DNA of 64,000 nt from Acidovorax sp. sic0104 (lineage in GTDB: Bacteria; Pseudomonadota; Gammaproteobacteria; Burkholderiales; Burkholderiaceae_C): contig NZ_JAHUWH010000008.1 of the NCBI RefSeq assembly GCF_019219095.1, forward strand, positions 124,001 to 188,000, given 5' to 3'. A program made the position numbers and the translations under genes. Below, in pieces: positions 26,998 to 34,528 of this stretch. Position 1 is the first letter of the stretch, and each line of letters starts with the position of its first letter. The notes below the pieces were generated by a model. That model had not been told where the DNA came from and ran no database searches. It saw nothing but the letters and a program-made list of their open reading frames with translations.

Positions 26998-27816
26998 GTG
27001 CCCGACATCACCCCCACCACGCCCCCGCCCGAAGGCTGCATCGACACACAGGTGATCGGCCATGTGCTGCTCATCGGCATCAACCGCCCCGCCAAGCGAA
27101 ATGGCTGGACGCCGCCCATGTTCCGCCAGCTGGCCGAGGCCTACACGCGGCTGGACGATGACCCGGAACTGCGCGTGGGCGTGCTGCACGCCTTCGGCGA
27201 CCACTTCACTGCGGGCCTGGATCTGCCGGCCGTCAGCGCCTACATGCAGCGCGGCGAAAAGGCCATCCCTGAGGGCCTCGTCGAGCCGCACGATTACGGC
27301 CTGCCCGGCTATCGGCGCCGCACCAAGCCCATGGTGGCGGCGGTCAAAGGCATCTGCTTCACGGTGGGCATCGAGCTGATGCTGGGCGCCGACATCGTCG
27401 TCGCGGCGGACGACTGCCGTTTCTCGCAGATGGAGGTGCAGCGCGGCATCATGGCCACGGGCGGCGCCACGCTGCGCATGGCCGAGCGCGCAGGCACGGG
27501 CAATGCGCTTTTGCACCTGCTCACGGCCGACGAGTTCGGCAGCAGCGAGGCCTTTCGCCTGAACTTCGTGCAGAAGGTGGTTCCCGCCGCGCAGCTGCTG
27601 CCCGAGGCCCTTGCCATCGCCCAGCGCATCGAGGCCCAGGCCCCGCAGGCCGTGGTGGCCACGCGGCTCAACGTGCTCAAGGCCATCGAACAAGGCCAGG
27701 CGGCGGCCGTGGCCGAGTTCATCCCGGTGCAAAAGCAGCTGGCCAACAGCGAGGACGCGGCCGAGGGCGTGCGCGCTTTCGTGGAGCGGCGCCCCGCCCG
27801 ATTCACCGGCCGCTGA
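26998..27816 (+). CDS. crotonase/enoyl-CoA hydratase family protein
   Basis: A 272-residue crotonase-fold protein. The oxyanion-hole segments are DHFTAGLDLPAVS and KGICFTVGIELMLGADIVVA. One catalytic glutamate position is kept (FSQMEVQRGI), but the second usual glutamate region reads GTGNALLHLLT, so classical hydratase activity is uncertain; isomerase or thioesterase-type chemistry is possible. GTG at 26998 is chosen over the ATG at 26977 because AAGGAG at 26984-26989 is a good ribosome-binding site for it. It follows hbd by 80 bp and probably shares its transcript. Confidence 0.85.
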   Translation: MPDITPTTPPPEGCIDTQVIGHVLLIGINRPAKRNGWTPPMFRQLAEAYTRLDDDPELRVGVLHAFGDHFTAGLDLPAVSAYMQRGEKAIPEGLVEPHDYGLPGYRRRTKPMVAAVKGICFTVGIELMLGADIVVAADDCRFSQMEVQRGIMATGGATLRMAERAGTGNALLHLLTADEFGSSEAFRLNFVQKVVPAAQLLPEALAIAQRIEAQAPQAVVATRLNVLKAIEQGQAAAVAEFIPVQKQLANSEDAAEGVRAFVERRPARFTGR

Positions 27817-27920
27817 GGTCCGCCCTGCCATCTGCCGCTTGCACCCGCACGCGCGCCGTGCGTGAATAGCACCTTTGCCTGCCGGGCCGCAGCGCCCGGT
27901 CGCAAGACCGCGCCAGCAAC

Positions 27921-27970
27921 AAAAGATTACACAATTCAATTGCACACAATCAAATTTCCCCGCACAATTC
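27921..27970. promoter_or_regulatory. A/T-rich ohrR promoter with a probable OhrR operator
   Basis: In GC-rich surroundings this stretch is conspicuously A/T-rich and contains the perfect inverted repeat CAATTCAATTG (27932-27942), followed by two further ACAAT elements. Known OhrR boxes are AATTG/CAATT-based inverted repeats, and the site lies 34 bp upstream of the ohrR ATG. Autoregulation by OhrR is the likely meaning. Confidence 0.6.
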
Positions 27971-27975
27971 GCTCC

Positions 27976-28446
27976 ATGGCCCGCAGCAAACCCACCACCG
28001 ACACCCCCAGCCCAGCCCTGCTGCGCCTGGACAACCAGGTGTGCTTCGCGCTGTATTCGGCCTCGCTGGCCATGACCAAGCTGTACAAGCCGCTGCTGGA
28101 CACCGTGGGCCTGACCTACCCCCAGTACCTGGTGATGCTGGTGCTGTGGGAGCGCGACGGCGTCACCGTCTCCGAACTGGGCGAGCGCCTGTTCCTCGAC
28201 TCCGGCACGCTCACGCCGCTGCTCAAGCGCCTGGAGAGCATGGGCCTCATCGCCCGCATCCGGGATGCACAGGACGAGCGCCGCGTGCGCATCAGCCTCA
28301 CCGCCCCGGGCCGGGCGCTGCGCGACAAGGCCGAGGCCATTCCGCCCTGCGTGCTCGAAGCCAGCCAGTGCACGGTGCCCGAGCTCACGGAGCTGACCGG
28401 GCAGCTCAAGACCTTCCGCGACCGGATCCAGTCGCCGCCGCGCTGA
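27976..28446 (+). CDS. ohrR: OhrR, MarR-family organic peroxide sensor/repressor
   Basis: A 156-residue MarR-type regulator. The reactive cysteine is Cys23 in LDNQVCFALYSAS, the canonical OhrR position. Two more cysteines (Cys125 and Cys132) in the C-terminal helix make it the 2-Cys type, as in Xanthomonas OhrR. The winged helix contains YPQYLVMLVLWERDGVTVSE and DSGTLTPLLKRLESMGLI, RDAQDERRVRISLT. It represses ohr until oxidised by organic hydroperoxide. ohr follows 76 bp downstream, and an A/T-rich operator lies just upstream. Confidence 0.95.
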   Translation: MARSKPTTDTPSPALLRLDNQVCFALYSASLAMTKLYKPLLDTVGLTYPQYLVMLVLWERDGVTVSELGERLFLDSGTLTPLLKRLESMGLIARIRDAQDERRVRISLTAPGRALRDKAEAIPPCVLEASQCTVPELTELTGQLKTFRDRIQSPPR

Positions 28447-28522
28447 CCCATTGCTGATCCCCCTCCATTTCATTCCCCGTCCACCTTCGGACATTCATTG
28501 ACCCACTGCAAAGGAAGACACC

Positions 28523-28939
28523 ATGACGCAACTCGAAAAAGTCCTCTACACCGCCAAGGCACACGTGACCGGTGGCCGTGACGGCGCCGCCAAGACCGAC
28601 GACGGCCGCCTGGAAGTCAAGCTGTCCTCGCCCGGCACGTCCGGCACGGGCACCAACCCCGAGCAGCTGTTCGCCTCTGGCTACGCAGCCTGCTTCATCG
28701 GCGCGATGAAGGCTGTCGGCGGCAAGATCGGCATCCCCGTGCCGCAGGACGTGTCCATCGACGCCGAAGTCGACCTGGGCCCCATCCCGAACGCCTACGG
28801 CATCGCCGCGCGCCTGAACATCAGCCTGCCCGGCCTGGACAAGGCCACGGCCCAGAAGCTGGTGGACGCAGCCCACCAGGTCTGCCCCTACTCCAACGCC
28901 ACGCGCGGCAACATCGACGTGACCATCACGGTGGTGTAA
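28523..28939 (+). CDS. ohr: organic hydroperoxide resistance protein Ohr
   Basis: A 138-residue thiol peroxidase that reduces organic hydroperoxides using lipoylated proteins. Catalytic cysteines are Cys57 (GYAACFIGA) and Cys121 (HQVCPYSNATRGN), with Arg19 and Glu47 completing the active site. Length is standard for the family. The ATG is preceded by a GGAAG ribosome-binding site. It is the second gene of the ohrR-ohr-DUF1304 unit, only 4 bp before the next gene. Confidence 0.97.
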   Translation: MTQLEKVLYTAKAHVTGGRDGAAKTDDGRLEVKLSSPGTSGTGTNPEQLFASGYAACFIGAMKAVGGKIGIPVPQDVSIDAEVDLGPIPNAYGIAARLNISLPGLDKATAQKLVDAAHQVCPYSNATRGNIDVTITVV

Positions 28940-28943
28940 GCCC

Positions 28944-29327
28944 ATGGGCCGCCAGTTGCTCCCCCGCATCGCGGTGGCCCTCGTGGCCATCGAGCATGCG
29001 TACATCCTGGTGCTGGAGATGTTCTTCTGGAACAAGCCCCTGGGCCTGAAGACCTTCAACCTGACCCAGGAGCTGGCCGACGCCACCACCACGCTGGCGG
29101 CCAACCAGGGGCTGTACAACGGCTTCCTGGCCGCCGGCCTCTTCTGGGGCTTGTTCACCCACAACCGGCTGTTCAAGATCTTCTTCCTGGCCTGCGTGAT
29201 CGTGGCCGGCGTGTTCGGCGCGGCCACCGCCGTGCCCAAGATCTTCTTCACCCAGGCGCTGCCGGCCATCATCGCTCTGGCCCTGGTGCTGGCGCTCGAC
29301 AAGCCGGCCGCCCAGCGCAGCCTGTAA
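28944..29327 (+). CDS. DUF1304 membrane protein
   Basis: A 127-residue integral membrane protein with four hydrophobic segments. It has the DUF1304 layout: VALVAIEHAYILVLEMFFW, then NQGLYNGFLAAGLFWGL, FKIFFLACVIVAGVFGAATA and LPAIIALALVLAL. The function is unknown. It starts 4 bp after the ohr stop, so it should be induced with Ohr under organic peroxide stress. A strong terminator follows 31 bp after its stop. Confidence 0.9.
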   Translation: MGRQLLPRIAVALVAIEHAYILVLEMFFWNKPLGLKTFNLTQELADATTTLAANQGLYNGFLAAGLFWGLFTHNRLFKIFFLACVIVAGVFGAATAVPKIFFTQALPAIIALALVLALDKPAAQRSL

Positions 29328-29339
29328 GCGTCGCCTCCG

Positions 29340-29408
29340 GCAATAGCTACAAAAACAATAGCTGCCACCGCTTGACCATCAAGCGCTGGCGGCTATTTTT
29401 TCTTGAAG
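29340..29408 (+). terminator. strong terminator hairpin, small repeat family copy 4
   Basis: The stem ATAGC-T-GCCA-C-CGCTTGA (29358-29375) pairs with TCAAGCG-C-TGGC-G-GCTAT (29379-29396) around a 3-nt loop, and a T6 run follows to 29401. This is a textbook intrinsic terminator for the ohr operon and the best-folded copy of the dispersed repeat in this window. Confidence 0.85.
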
Positions 29409-29480
29409 CGACGCTTTGCACGGCCGCCTGCAAGCTGGCATTCAGCCACGGGCGCGATGATGGGGCGATAACCTCGCACC

Positions 29481-30239
29481 ATGAAGATCGCACTTCTCTC
29501 CGACATCCACGCCAACCGCCAGGCCATGGACGCCTGCCTGCAGCATGCCCGCGCCCAGGGTGCCGATCAGGTGGCCCTGCTGGGCGACCTGGTGGGCTAC
29601 GGCGGCGAGCCCGGGGCGGTGGTGGACCAGGCCATGGCGCTGGTGCAGGGCGGCGCGCTGTGCGTGCTGGGCAACCACGATGCAATGGCGCTCGCGCCCC
29701 CCGCATCGCCGCGCAACCGCAGCGAGCTGGGCGCGCAGTGGACGCACGACCAGCTCTCGGCCTCGCAGCGCGCCTTCCTGCAGTCGCTGCCGCTCACCGC
29801 GCGCCTAGGGCAAAGCGCGCTGCTGGTGCATGCCAGCGCCGACGCCCCCGCGCAGTGGCGCTATGTGGAAGACTCCAACGCGGCCGAGCGCAGCATGACG
29901 GCCGCGCAGGCCATCGACCCGGCCATCCGCTACGTGTTCGGCGGCCATGTGCATGCGCAGGCGCTGTACTTCCTCACCCCCACGGCCAAGCTCATGCGCT
30001 TTGCACCCGAGCCCGGCGTGCCCGTGCCGGTGCCGCCGCACCGCCAGTGGCTGGCCATCGCGGGCTCGGTGGGCCAGCCGCGCGACGGCGATGCCCGCGC
30101 CATGTATGCGCTGTTCGACGACACGGCCCGGCAGATCACCTTCTACCGCCTGCCCTACGACCACCTGGCCGCCGCCGCCGCCATCCGCGCGGCGGGCCTG
30201 CCCGCGTTCTACGCGGACCGCCTGGAAAACGGGCAATGA
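29481..30239 (+). CDS. calcineurin-like metallophosphoesterase
   Basis: A 252-residue phosphoesterase of the YfcE/ApaH-like superfamily. The metal-site motifs are in order: SDIHAN (7-12), GDLVGYG (35-41), GNHD (64-67), VHAS (116-119) and GHVH (155-158). It probably hydrolyses a phosphomonoester or diester, or acts as a protein phosphatase. The stop is 1 bp before the ATG of a Ser/Thr kinase-USP fusion, so the two are cotranscribed and probably act in one pathway. The YVEDSNAAERSMTAAQAI segment is a subgroup feature I cannot assign. Confidence 0.9.
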   Translation: MKIALLSDIHANRQAMDACLQHARAQGADQVALLGDLVGYGGEPGAVVDQAMALVQGGALCVLGNHDAMALAPPASPRNRSELGAQWTHDQLSASQRAFLQSLPLTARLGQSALLVHASADAPAQWRYVEDSNAAERSMTAAQAIDPAIRYVFGGHVHAQALYFLTPTAKLMRFAPEPGVPVPVPPHRQWLAIAGSVGQPRDGDARAMYALFDDTARQITFYRLPYDHLAAAAAIRAAGLPAFYADRLENGQ

Positions 30240-30240
30240 G

Positions 30241-31683
30241 ATGAAGCTGCTCGCGCCCGGCACCGAGATCGACGGCTTTCGCGTGCGCGATTGCATCCAT
30301 GCGGGCGGCATGGCGCACATCTACGCCGTGGACTACGCGCAGGAAGGCCGCAACCCGGGCTTTGCGATGGCCATGAAGATCCCGCGCATGACGGCGGGCG
30401 ACGGCGCGGAGAACATCGTGGGCTTCGAGGTCGAGCAGCAGATCCTCTCGGTGCTGACCGGCCCGCACGTCCCGCGCTTCGTCGCCGCCGGCGACCTGGT
30501 GCGGCTGCCCTACCTGGTGATGGAGTACGTGGCCGGGCAGACGCTGCAGCACTGGCTGGACACCACGCCCACCCCCGCCGCGCGCACGCCCGAGACCATC
30601 GCCCGCCTGTTTGCCGCCGTGGCCCACGCCGCGCACAGCCTGCACCAGCAGAACGTGTGCCACCTCGACCTCAAGCCCGCCAACGTGCTCATCCAGGGCG
30701 ACGGCAACGCGGTGCTGCTGGACTTCGGCCTCTCGTGCCACGCGCACTACCCCGACCTGCTGGCCGAGGAAATGCGCCAGGCCGTGGGCTCACCCACCTG
30801 GATCGCGCCCGAGCAGGTGGTTGGCGTGCGGGGCGACCCGCGCAGCGACATCTTCGCCATTGGCGTCATGCTCTACGAAGCCGCCACGGGCGAGCTGCCC
30901 TTCGGTGCGCCGGTCACCAACGGCGGCCTGCGCCAGCGCCTGTGGATGACGCCCGCCCCGCCGCGCAAGCACCGCGCCGATGTGCCGCCCTGGCTGCAGG
31001 AGATCATCCTGCGCTGCCTGGAGCCCGAGGCGGTCCGGCGCTACCCGTCCGCCGCGCACCTGGCCTTCGACCTGACCCACCCGGACCAGGTGCTCGTCAC
31101 CGAGCGCGGCCACCGCACACGGCGCACGCCGCTGTTCACCCACCTGCGCCGCTGGCTGCGTGCGGCCGGCATGCACTACCAGCCCAGCCCCCTGCCCGCC
31201 CAGCAGATCGAGGAGACTCCGATCCTCATGGTGGCTGTGCCGCACGAGGACGTGACCGACGCCACGCTGTACTCGCTGCGCCAGGCCGTGGCGCGCTCGC
31301 TGGGCATAAGGCCCGGCGCGCGCCTGGCCTGCGTGACAGTGCTGTCGCCCTCGGCCAGCAGCGCCAGCGACAGCGAGCGCAGCGAGACCACGCTGCACCG
31401 CCAGCACATCGCACGGCTGCGCCAATGGACCCAGGCGCTGGACCTGAGCGCGCACCCGGTGAGCTACCACGTGCTCGAATCCAGCGACGTGGCGCAGGCC
31501 CTGGTGCGCTACGCGGCCGGCAACCACGTCAGCATGATGATCCTGGGCGCGGCCACACACGGCCTGCAGACCCAGCGCTTCTTCGCCACCGTACCCATGC
31601 GCGTGGCGCGCGACGCGCCCTGCACCGTGATCCTCGTGAAGCAAGCCGTGCCGTTCGCGCAACTGGGCGAGCAGGCGCCCTGA
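30241..31683 (+). CDS. Ser/Thr protein kinase fused to a universal stress protein domain
   Basis: A 480-residue cytoplasmic fusion. The kinase (about 10-290) is of the bacterial Hanks type: VAIK-like Lys46 (MAMKIP), catalytic loop HLDLKPANV (141-149), DFG at 161-163 and activation segment GSPTWIAPEQ (183-192). Note that the HRD arginine is replaced by leucine (HLD). The C-terminal domain (about 326-468) is UspA-like, with ILMVAVPHEDVTDAT and ILGAATHGLQTQRFFATV leading to APCTVILVK. There is no membrane helix. It is directly coupled to the upstream phosphoesterase. Confidence 0.9.
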   Translation: MKLLAPGTEIDGFRVRDCIHAGGMAHIYAVDYAQEGRNPGFAMAMKIPRMTAGDGAENIVGFEVEQQILSVLTGPHVPRFVAAGDLVRLPYLVMEYVAGQTLQHWLDTTPTPAARTPETIARLFAAVAHAAHSLHQQNVCHLDLKPANVLIQGDGNAVLLDFGLSCHAHYPDLLAEEMRQAVGSPTWIAPEQVVGVRGDPRSDIFAIGVMLYEAATGELPFGAPVTNGGLRQRLWMTPAPPRKHRADVPPWLQEIILRCLEPEAVRRYPSAAHLAFDLTHPDQVLVTERGHRTRRTPLFTHLRRWLRAAGMHYQPSPLPAQQIEETPILMVAVPHEDVTDATLYSLRQAVARSLGIRPGARLACVTVLSPSASSASDSERSETTLHRQHIARLRQWTQALDLSAHPVSYHVLESSDVAQALVRYAAGNHVSMMILGAATHGLQTQRFFATVPMRVARDAPCTVILVKQAVPFAQLGEQAP

Positions 31684-31782
31684 CTGCGCCGCTTGGCGGG
31701 CAGCAGCCCTGAAACGCCGCGCCTGTCACCCAGGCGCCCCCGCGCGGTTGAGCCGCACAGTGGTTTGCGCTAGCGTGTGGGG

Positions 31783-32883
31783 ATGAGCACCACCACCCTC
31801 CTCGTGCGCCAGGACCAGCTGGCCACCACCCGCCTGCGCACCGTGACCGACGACGCACCGCTGGCCGATGGCCAGATCCGCGTGCGCATCGACCACTTCG
31901 CGCTGACCGCCAACAACATCACCTACGCCGCCATGGGCGAGATGCTGCAGTACTGGCAGTTCTACCCCAGCGGCGAGGCCGGCTGGGGCATCGTGCCGGT
32001 GTGGGGCTTTGGCACCGTGGTGCAGTCGCAGTGCTCTGACGTGGCCGTGGGCGAGCGCCTGTACGGCTACTGGCCCATGGCCGACCAGGCGGTGCTCTCG
32101 CCGCACCGCATCACGCCCGCAGGCTTTGCCGATGGCGCGCCCCACCGCGCCAGCCTGCACGCGGTCTACAACCAGTACCTGCGCACCGCCGCCGACCCGT
32201 TCTACCGGCAGGACAACGAAGACGTGCAGGCGCTGCTGCGGCCCCTGTTCATCACCTCGTGGCTCATCGACGACTTCCTCCATGATCAGCAGTTCTTCGG
32301 CGCCAAGCGCATGCTGCTGTCCAGCGCGTCGAGCAAGACCGCCTACGGCACGGCGTTTCAGCTCGCGCAGCAGGGCGGCATCGAGGTCATCGGCCTGACC
32401 TCTGCGGGCAACGTGGCGTTTTGCGAGAGTCTGGGCTGCTACGACCGCGTGGTCTCCTACGACGCGCTGGAGGGTGCAATCGACGGCGCCACAGCCAGCG
32501 TTTACATCGACTTCGCGGGCAGCGTGGGCCTGCGCCAGCGCATCCATGCCCATGTCACGGGCCTGGCCTACAGCTGCGCCGTGGGCGCGAGCCACGTGCA
32601 GGACCTGGGCGGCGCGGGCCAGCTGCCCGGACCGCGCCCGGTGATGTTCTTCGCGCCCGCGCAGGTCAAGAAACGCAATGCCGACTGGGGCGCACAGGGC
32701 CTGGGCCAACGGCTGGTGGACGCGTGGAACCACTTCAGCACCGCTGTCCAGGCGCCAGGCGCGCCCTGGCTGGCCGTGCAGCACCACACCGGCCCCGACG
32801 CCACGCAGACGCTTTTCACGGCCATGCTGGGGCGCAGCGGCGACCCGCGCACCGGCCACATCGCCACCTTGCGGGAACGGTAA
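31783..32883 (+). CDS. DUF2855 family protein (MDR-like fold)
   Basis: A 366-residue protein of family DUF2855, distantly like medium-chain quinone oxidoreductases. It opens with VRIDHFALTANNITYAAMGE and shows GWGIVPVWGFGTVVQSQ, YGYWPMADQAVL, LLSSASSKTAYGTAFQL (the nucleotide-binding turn position) and VVSYDALEGAI. No zinc ligands are evident. The reaction is unknown. The ATG at 31783 is preceded by GTGGGG. It is followed 34 bp later by an SrkA-type kinase on the same strand. Confidence 0.87.
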   Translation: MSTTTLLVRQDQLATTRLRTVTDDAPLADGQIRVRIDHFALTANNITYAAMGEMLQYWQFYPSGEAGWGIVPVWGFGTVVQSQCSDVAVGERLYGYWPMADQAVLSPHRITPAGFADGAPHRASLHAVYNQYLRTAADPFYRQDNEDVQALLRPLFITSWLIDDFLHDQQFFGAKRMLLSSASSKTAYGTAFQLAQQGGIEVIGLTSAGNVAFCESLGCYDRVVSYDALEGAIDGATASVYIDFAGSVGLRQRIHAHVTGLAYSCAVGASHVQDLGGAGQLPGPRPVMFFAPAQVKKRNADWGAQGLGQRLVDAWNHFSTAVQAPGAPWLAVQHHTGPDATQTLFTAMLGRSGDPRTGHIATLRER

Positions 32884-32917
32884 GACCCAGACGGGCAGCG
32901 GACAGCGACAATCGGGC

Positions 32918-33991
32918 ATGAACCGACCGCCCTCCGGCAACACGCCTGACACTCCTGACACGCCCGCCACCTGCGACCTCCACCCCTACGCCCAGCTCAC
33001 GCCCGACCACGTGCTGGACGCCCTGGCCAGCGTGGGCCTGTACGGCGACGGCCGGCTCATGGCCCTGTCGTCCTACGAAAACCGCGTGTACCAGGCCACG
33101 CTGGAAGACGGCCAGCGCGTGGTCGCCAAGTTCTACCGGCCCGGCCGCTGGAGCGAAGCCCAGATCCTGGAAGAACACGCCCTCGCGGCCGAACTGATGG
33201 CTGCCGAGGTGCCCGCCGTGGGCCCGATGGTGCTGAACGGCCGCACGCTGCACCAGCACGACGGCTTCGCGTTCTCGGTCAGCCCCTGGCGCGGCGGGCG
33301 GCAGCCCGAGCTCGATGATTTCGAGGTGCTCGAATGGATCGGCCGCTTCCTGGCCCGCATCCATACCGTGGGCGCCGCAAAGCCCTTCGTGCACCGCCCC
33401 GCACTGGACCTGGAAACCTTCGCCATCGCATCCCGCGACTGGCTGCTGCAGAGCGAGACCATCCCGCTGGACGTGCAGGCCGCGTGGCGGTCACAGTGCG
33501 ACAATGCTATTGAATTGATAGCTACCAGCGCTTGGTCATCGGGCGCCAACGGCCGTTTTGGCCTGAAAGACGGCACCGCCATCCGCCTGCACGGCGACTG
33601 CCACCCCGGCAACATCCTCTGGACCCCGCTGGATGAATACGGTCGGGGCGGCCCGCACTTCGTGGATCTGGACGACGCCCGCATGGGCCCCGCGGTGCAG
33701 GACCTGTGGATGCTGCTGTCCGGCGACCGGCGCCAGCGCACCCACCAGTTGAGCGCCCTGCTGGACGGCTACGAGCAGTTCCGCAGCTTTGACCGGCGCG
33801 AGCTGGCGCTCATCGAGCCGCTGCGCACGCTGCGCCTGATCCACTACAGCGCCTGGCTGGCCCGCCGCTGGCAGGACCCGATCTTCCCGGCCAACTTCCC
33901 CTGGTTCGGCAGCAGCGACTACTGGCGCGGGCAAGTGGACATGCTCATCGAACAGTGCGAGGCGATGCAGGAAGACCCGCTGGCAGCCTAG
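32918..33991 (+). CDS. srkA: stress-response kinase A (SrkA/YihE/RdoA)
   Basis: A 357-residue kinase of the APH/choline-kinase fold. It has LSSYENRVYQATLEDGQRVV, AKFYRPGRWSEAQILEEHAL, the catalytic RLHGDCHPGNILW and metal site HFVDLDDARMGPAVQDLWML, with FPANFPWFGSSDYW at the end. E. coli SrkA is about 328 residues and counters MazEF-driven death under stress. Between IPLDVQAAW and RLHGDCH an extra ~10 residues are present. The DNA there (33502-33569) is a copy of the dispersed hairpin repeat, read in frame. Confidence 0.93.
   Translation: MNRPPSGNTPDTPDTPATCDLHPYAQLTPDHVLDALASVGLYGDGRLMALSSYENRVYQATLEDGQRVVAKFYRPGRWSEAQILEEHALAAELMAAEVPAVGPMVLNGRTLHQHDGFAFSVSPWRGGRQPELDDFEVLEWIGRFLARIHTVGAAKPFVHRPALDLETFAIASRDWLLQSETIPLDVQAAWRSQCDNAIELIATSAWSSGANGRFGLKDGTAIRLHGDCHPGNILWTPLDEYGRGGPHFVDLDDARMGPAVQDLWMLLSGDRRQRTHQLSALLDGYEQFRSFDRRELALIEPLRTLRLIHYSAWLARRWQDPIFPANFPWFGSSDYWRGQVDMLIEQCEAMQEDPLAA
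33502..33569 (+). repeat. dispersed small repeat copy 5, lying in frame inside srkA
   Basis: The DNA reads AATGCTAT, TGAATTGATAGCTACCAGCG, CTTGGTCATCGGGCGCC, then a GGC..TTTT segment and TGAAAGA. This matches the arms of the intergenic copies at 29340 and 48741. It encodes approximately residues 195-217 of SrkA (DNAIELIATSAWSS then GANGRFGLK) without a stop codon. Confidence 0.75.
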
Positions 33992-34093
33992 CCGACCGCC
34001 ATCGCCATCGCCATTGCCAATTGCCACGGCGTGGTTCGGGTCCTCTCGACTATGCTGGGCGTCCGACCATTGCACCCAAGGGCACAACGCAAC

Positions 34094-34402
34094 ATGAAGG
34101 ACTGGATCCGCAACACCCTTTCGATTCGCCAGAAACGCCGCGCCGCGCCCGTCGGCTCGCTGCCGCCCGTGGGCTCCACCATCATTCGGGGCCCCATCAA
34201 GATGGCCATCACGCACGAAGTGCCTCCCGAGGTGTGGGACTGGCTGGTGCTCTCGGGCTGGCGCAACATGCCCGTGAAGAACGACCGCCGCAAAGGCATG
34301 CTCGCTGCACAGGGCGCGCTCAAGGAACTGATCGACGCCGACCCCCAGGAGCGCAACCGTGCGCACAGCCGCATCCTGGAGCAGGCGCAGGCCGAGGAGT
34401 GA
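34094..34402 (+). CDS. small basic hypothetical protein
   Basis: A 102-residue protein with no domain I recognise. It has a basic N-terminal part (MKDWIRNTLSIRQKRRAAP), a central IIRGPIKMAITHEVPPEVWD followed by WLVLSGWRNMPVKNDRR, and an acidic helical end. There is no signal peptide or membrane helix. Codon use is like the neighbours and the protein looks real: compositionally balanced, with a Trp-rich central motif. It follows srkA by 102 bp on the same strand. Confidence 0.65.
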   Translation: MKDWIRNTLSIRQKRRAAPVGSLPPVGSTIIRGPIKMAITHEVPPEVWDWLVLSGWRNMPVKNDRRKGMLAAQGALKELIDADPQERNRAHSRILEQAQAEE

Positions 34403-34435
34403 TGGCCGTCCTTGCGTGTGGCGCGTGCCAGACGC

Positions 34436-34469
34436 AAAAAAAGCCCGGGTCCTCGCGGGCGCCGGGCTT
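34436..34469 (-). terminator. intrinsic terminator of htpG
   Basis: On the minus strand an AGCCCGG/CCGGGCT stem (34442-34448 with 34462-34468) is followed by a run of seven T (A7 at 34436-34442 on the plus strand). It lies about 60 bp beyond the htpG stop and also faces the small hypothetical gene coming from the left. Confidence 0.8.
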
Positions 34470-34528
34470 GCTGCATCTTGAATGGCTGACGGCATCCCAC
34501 CGTCGAGCGGTGGGGGCCGTTCGGGGCC

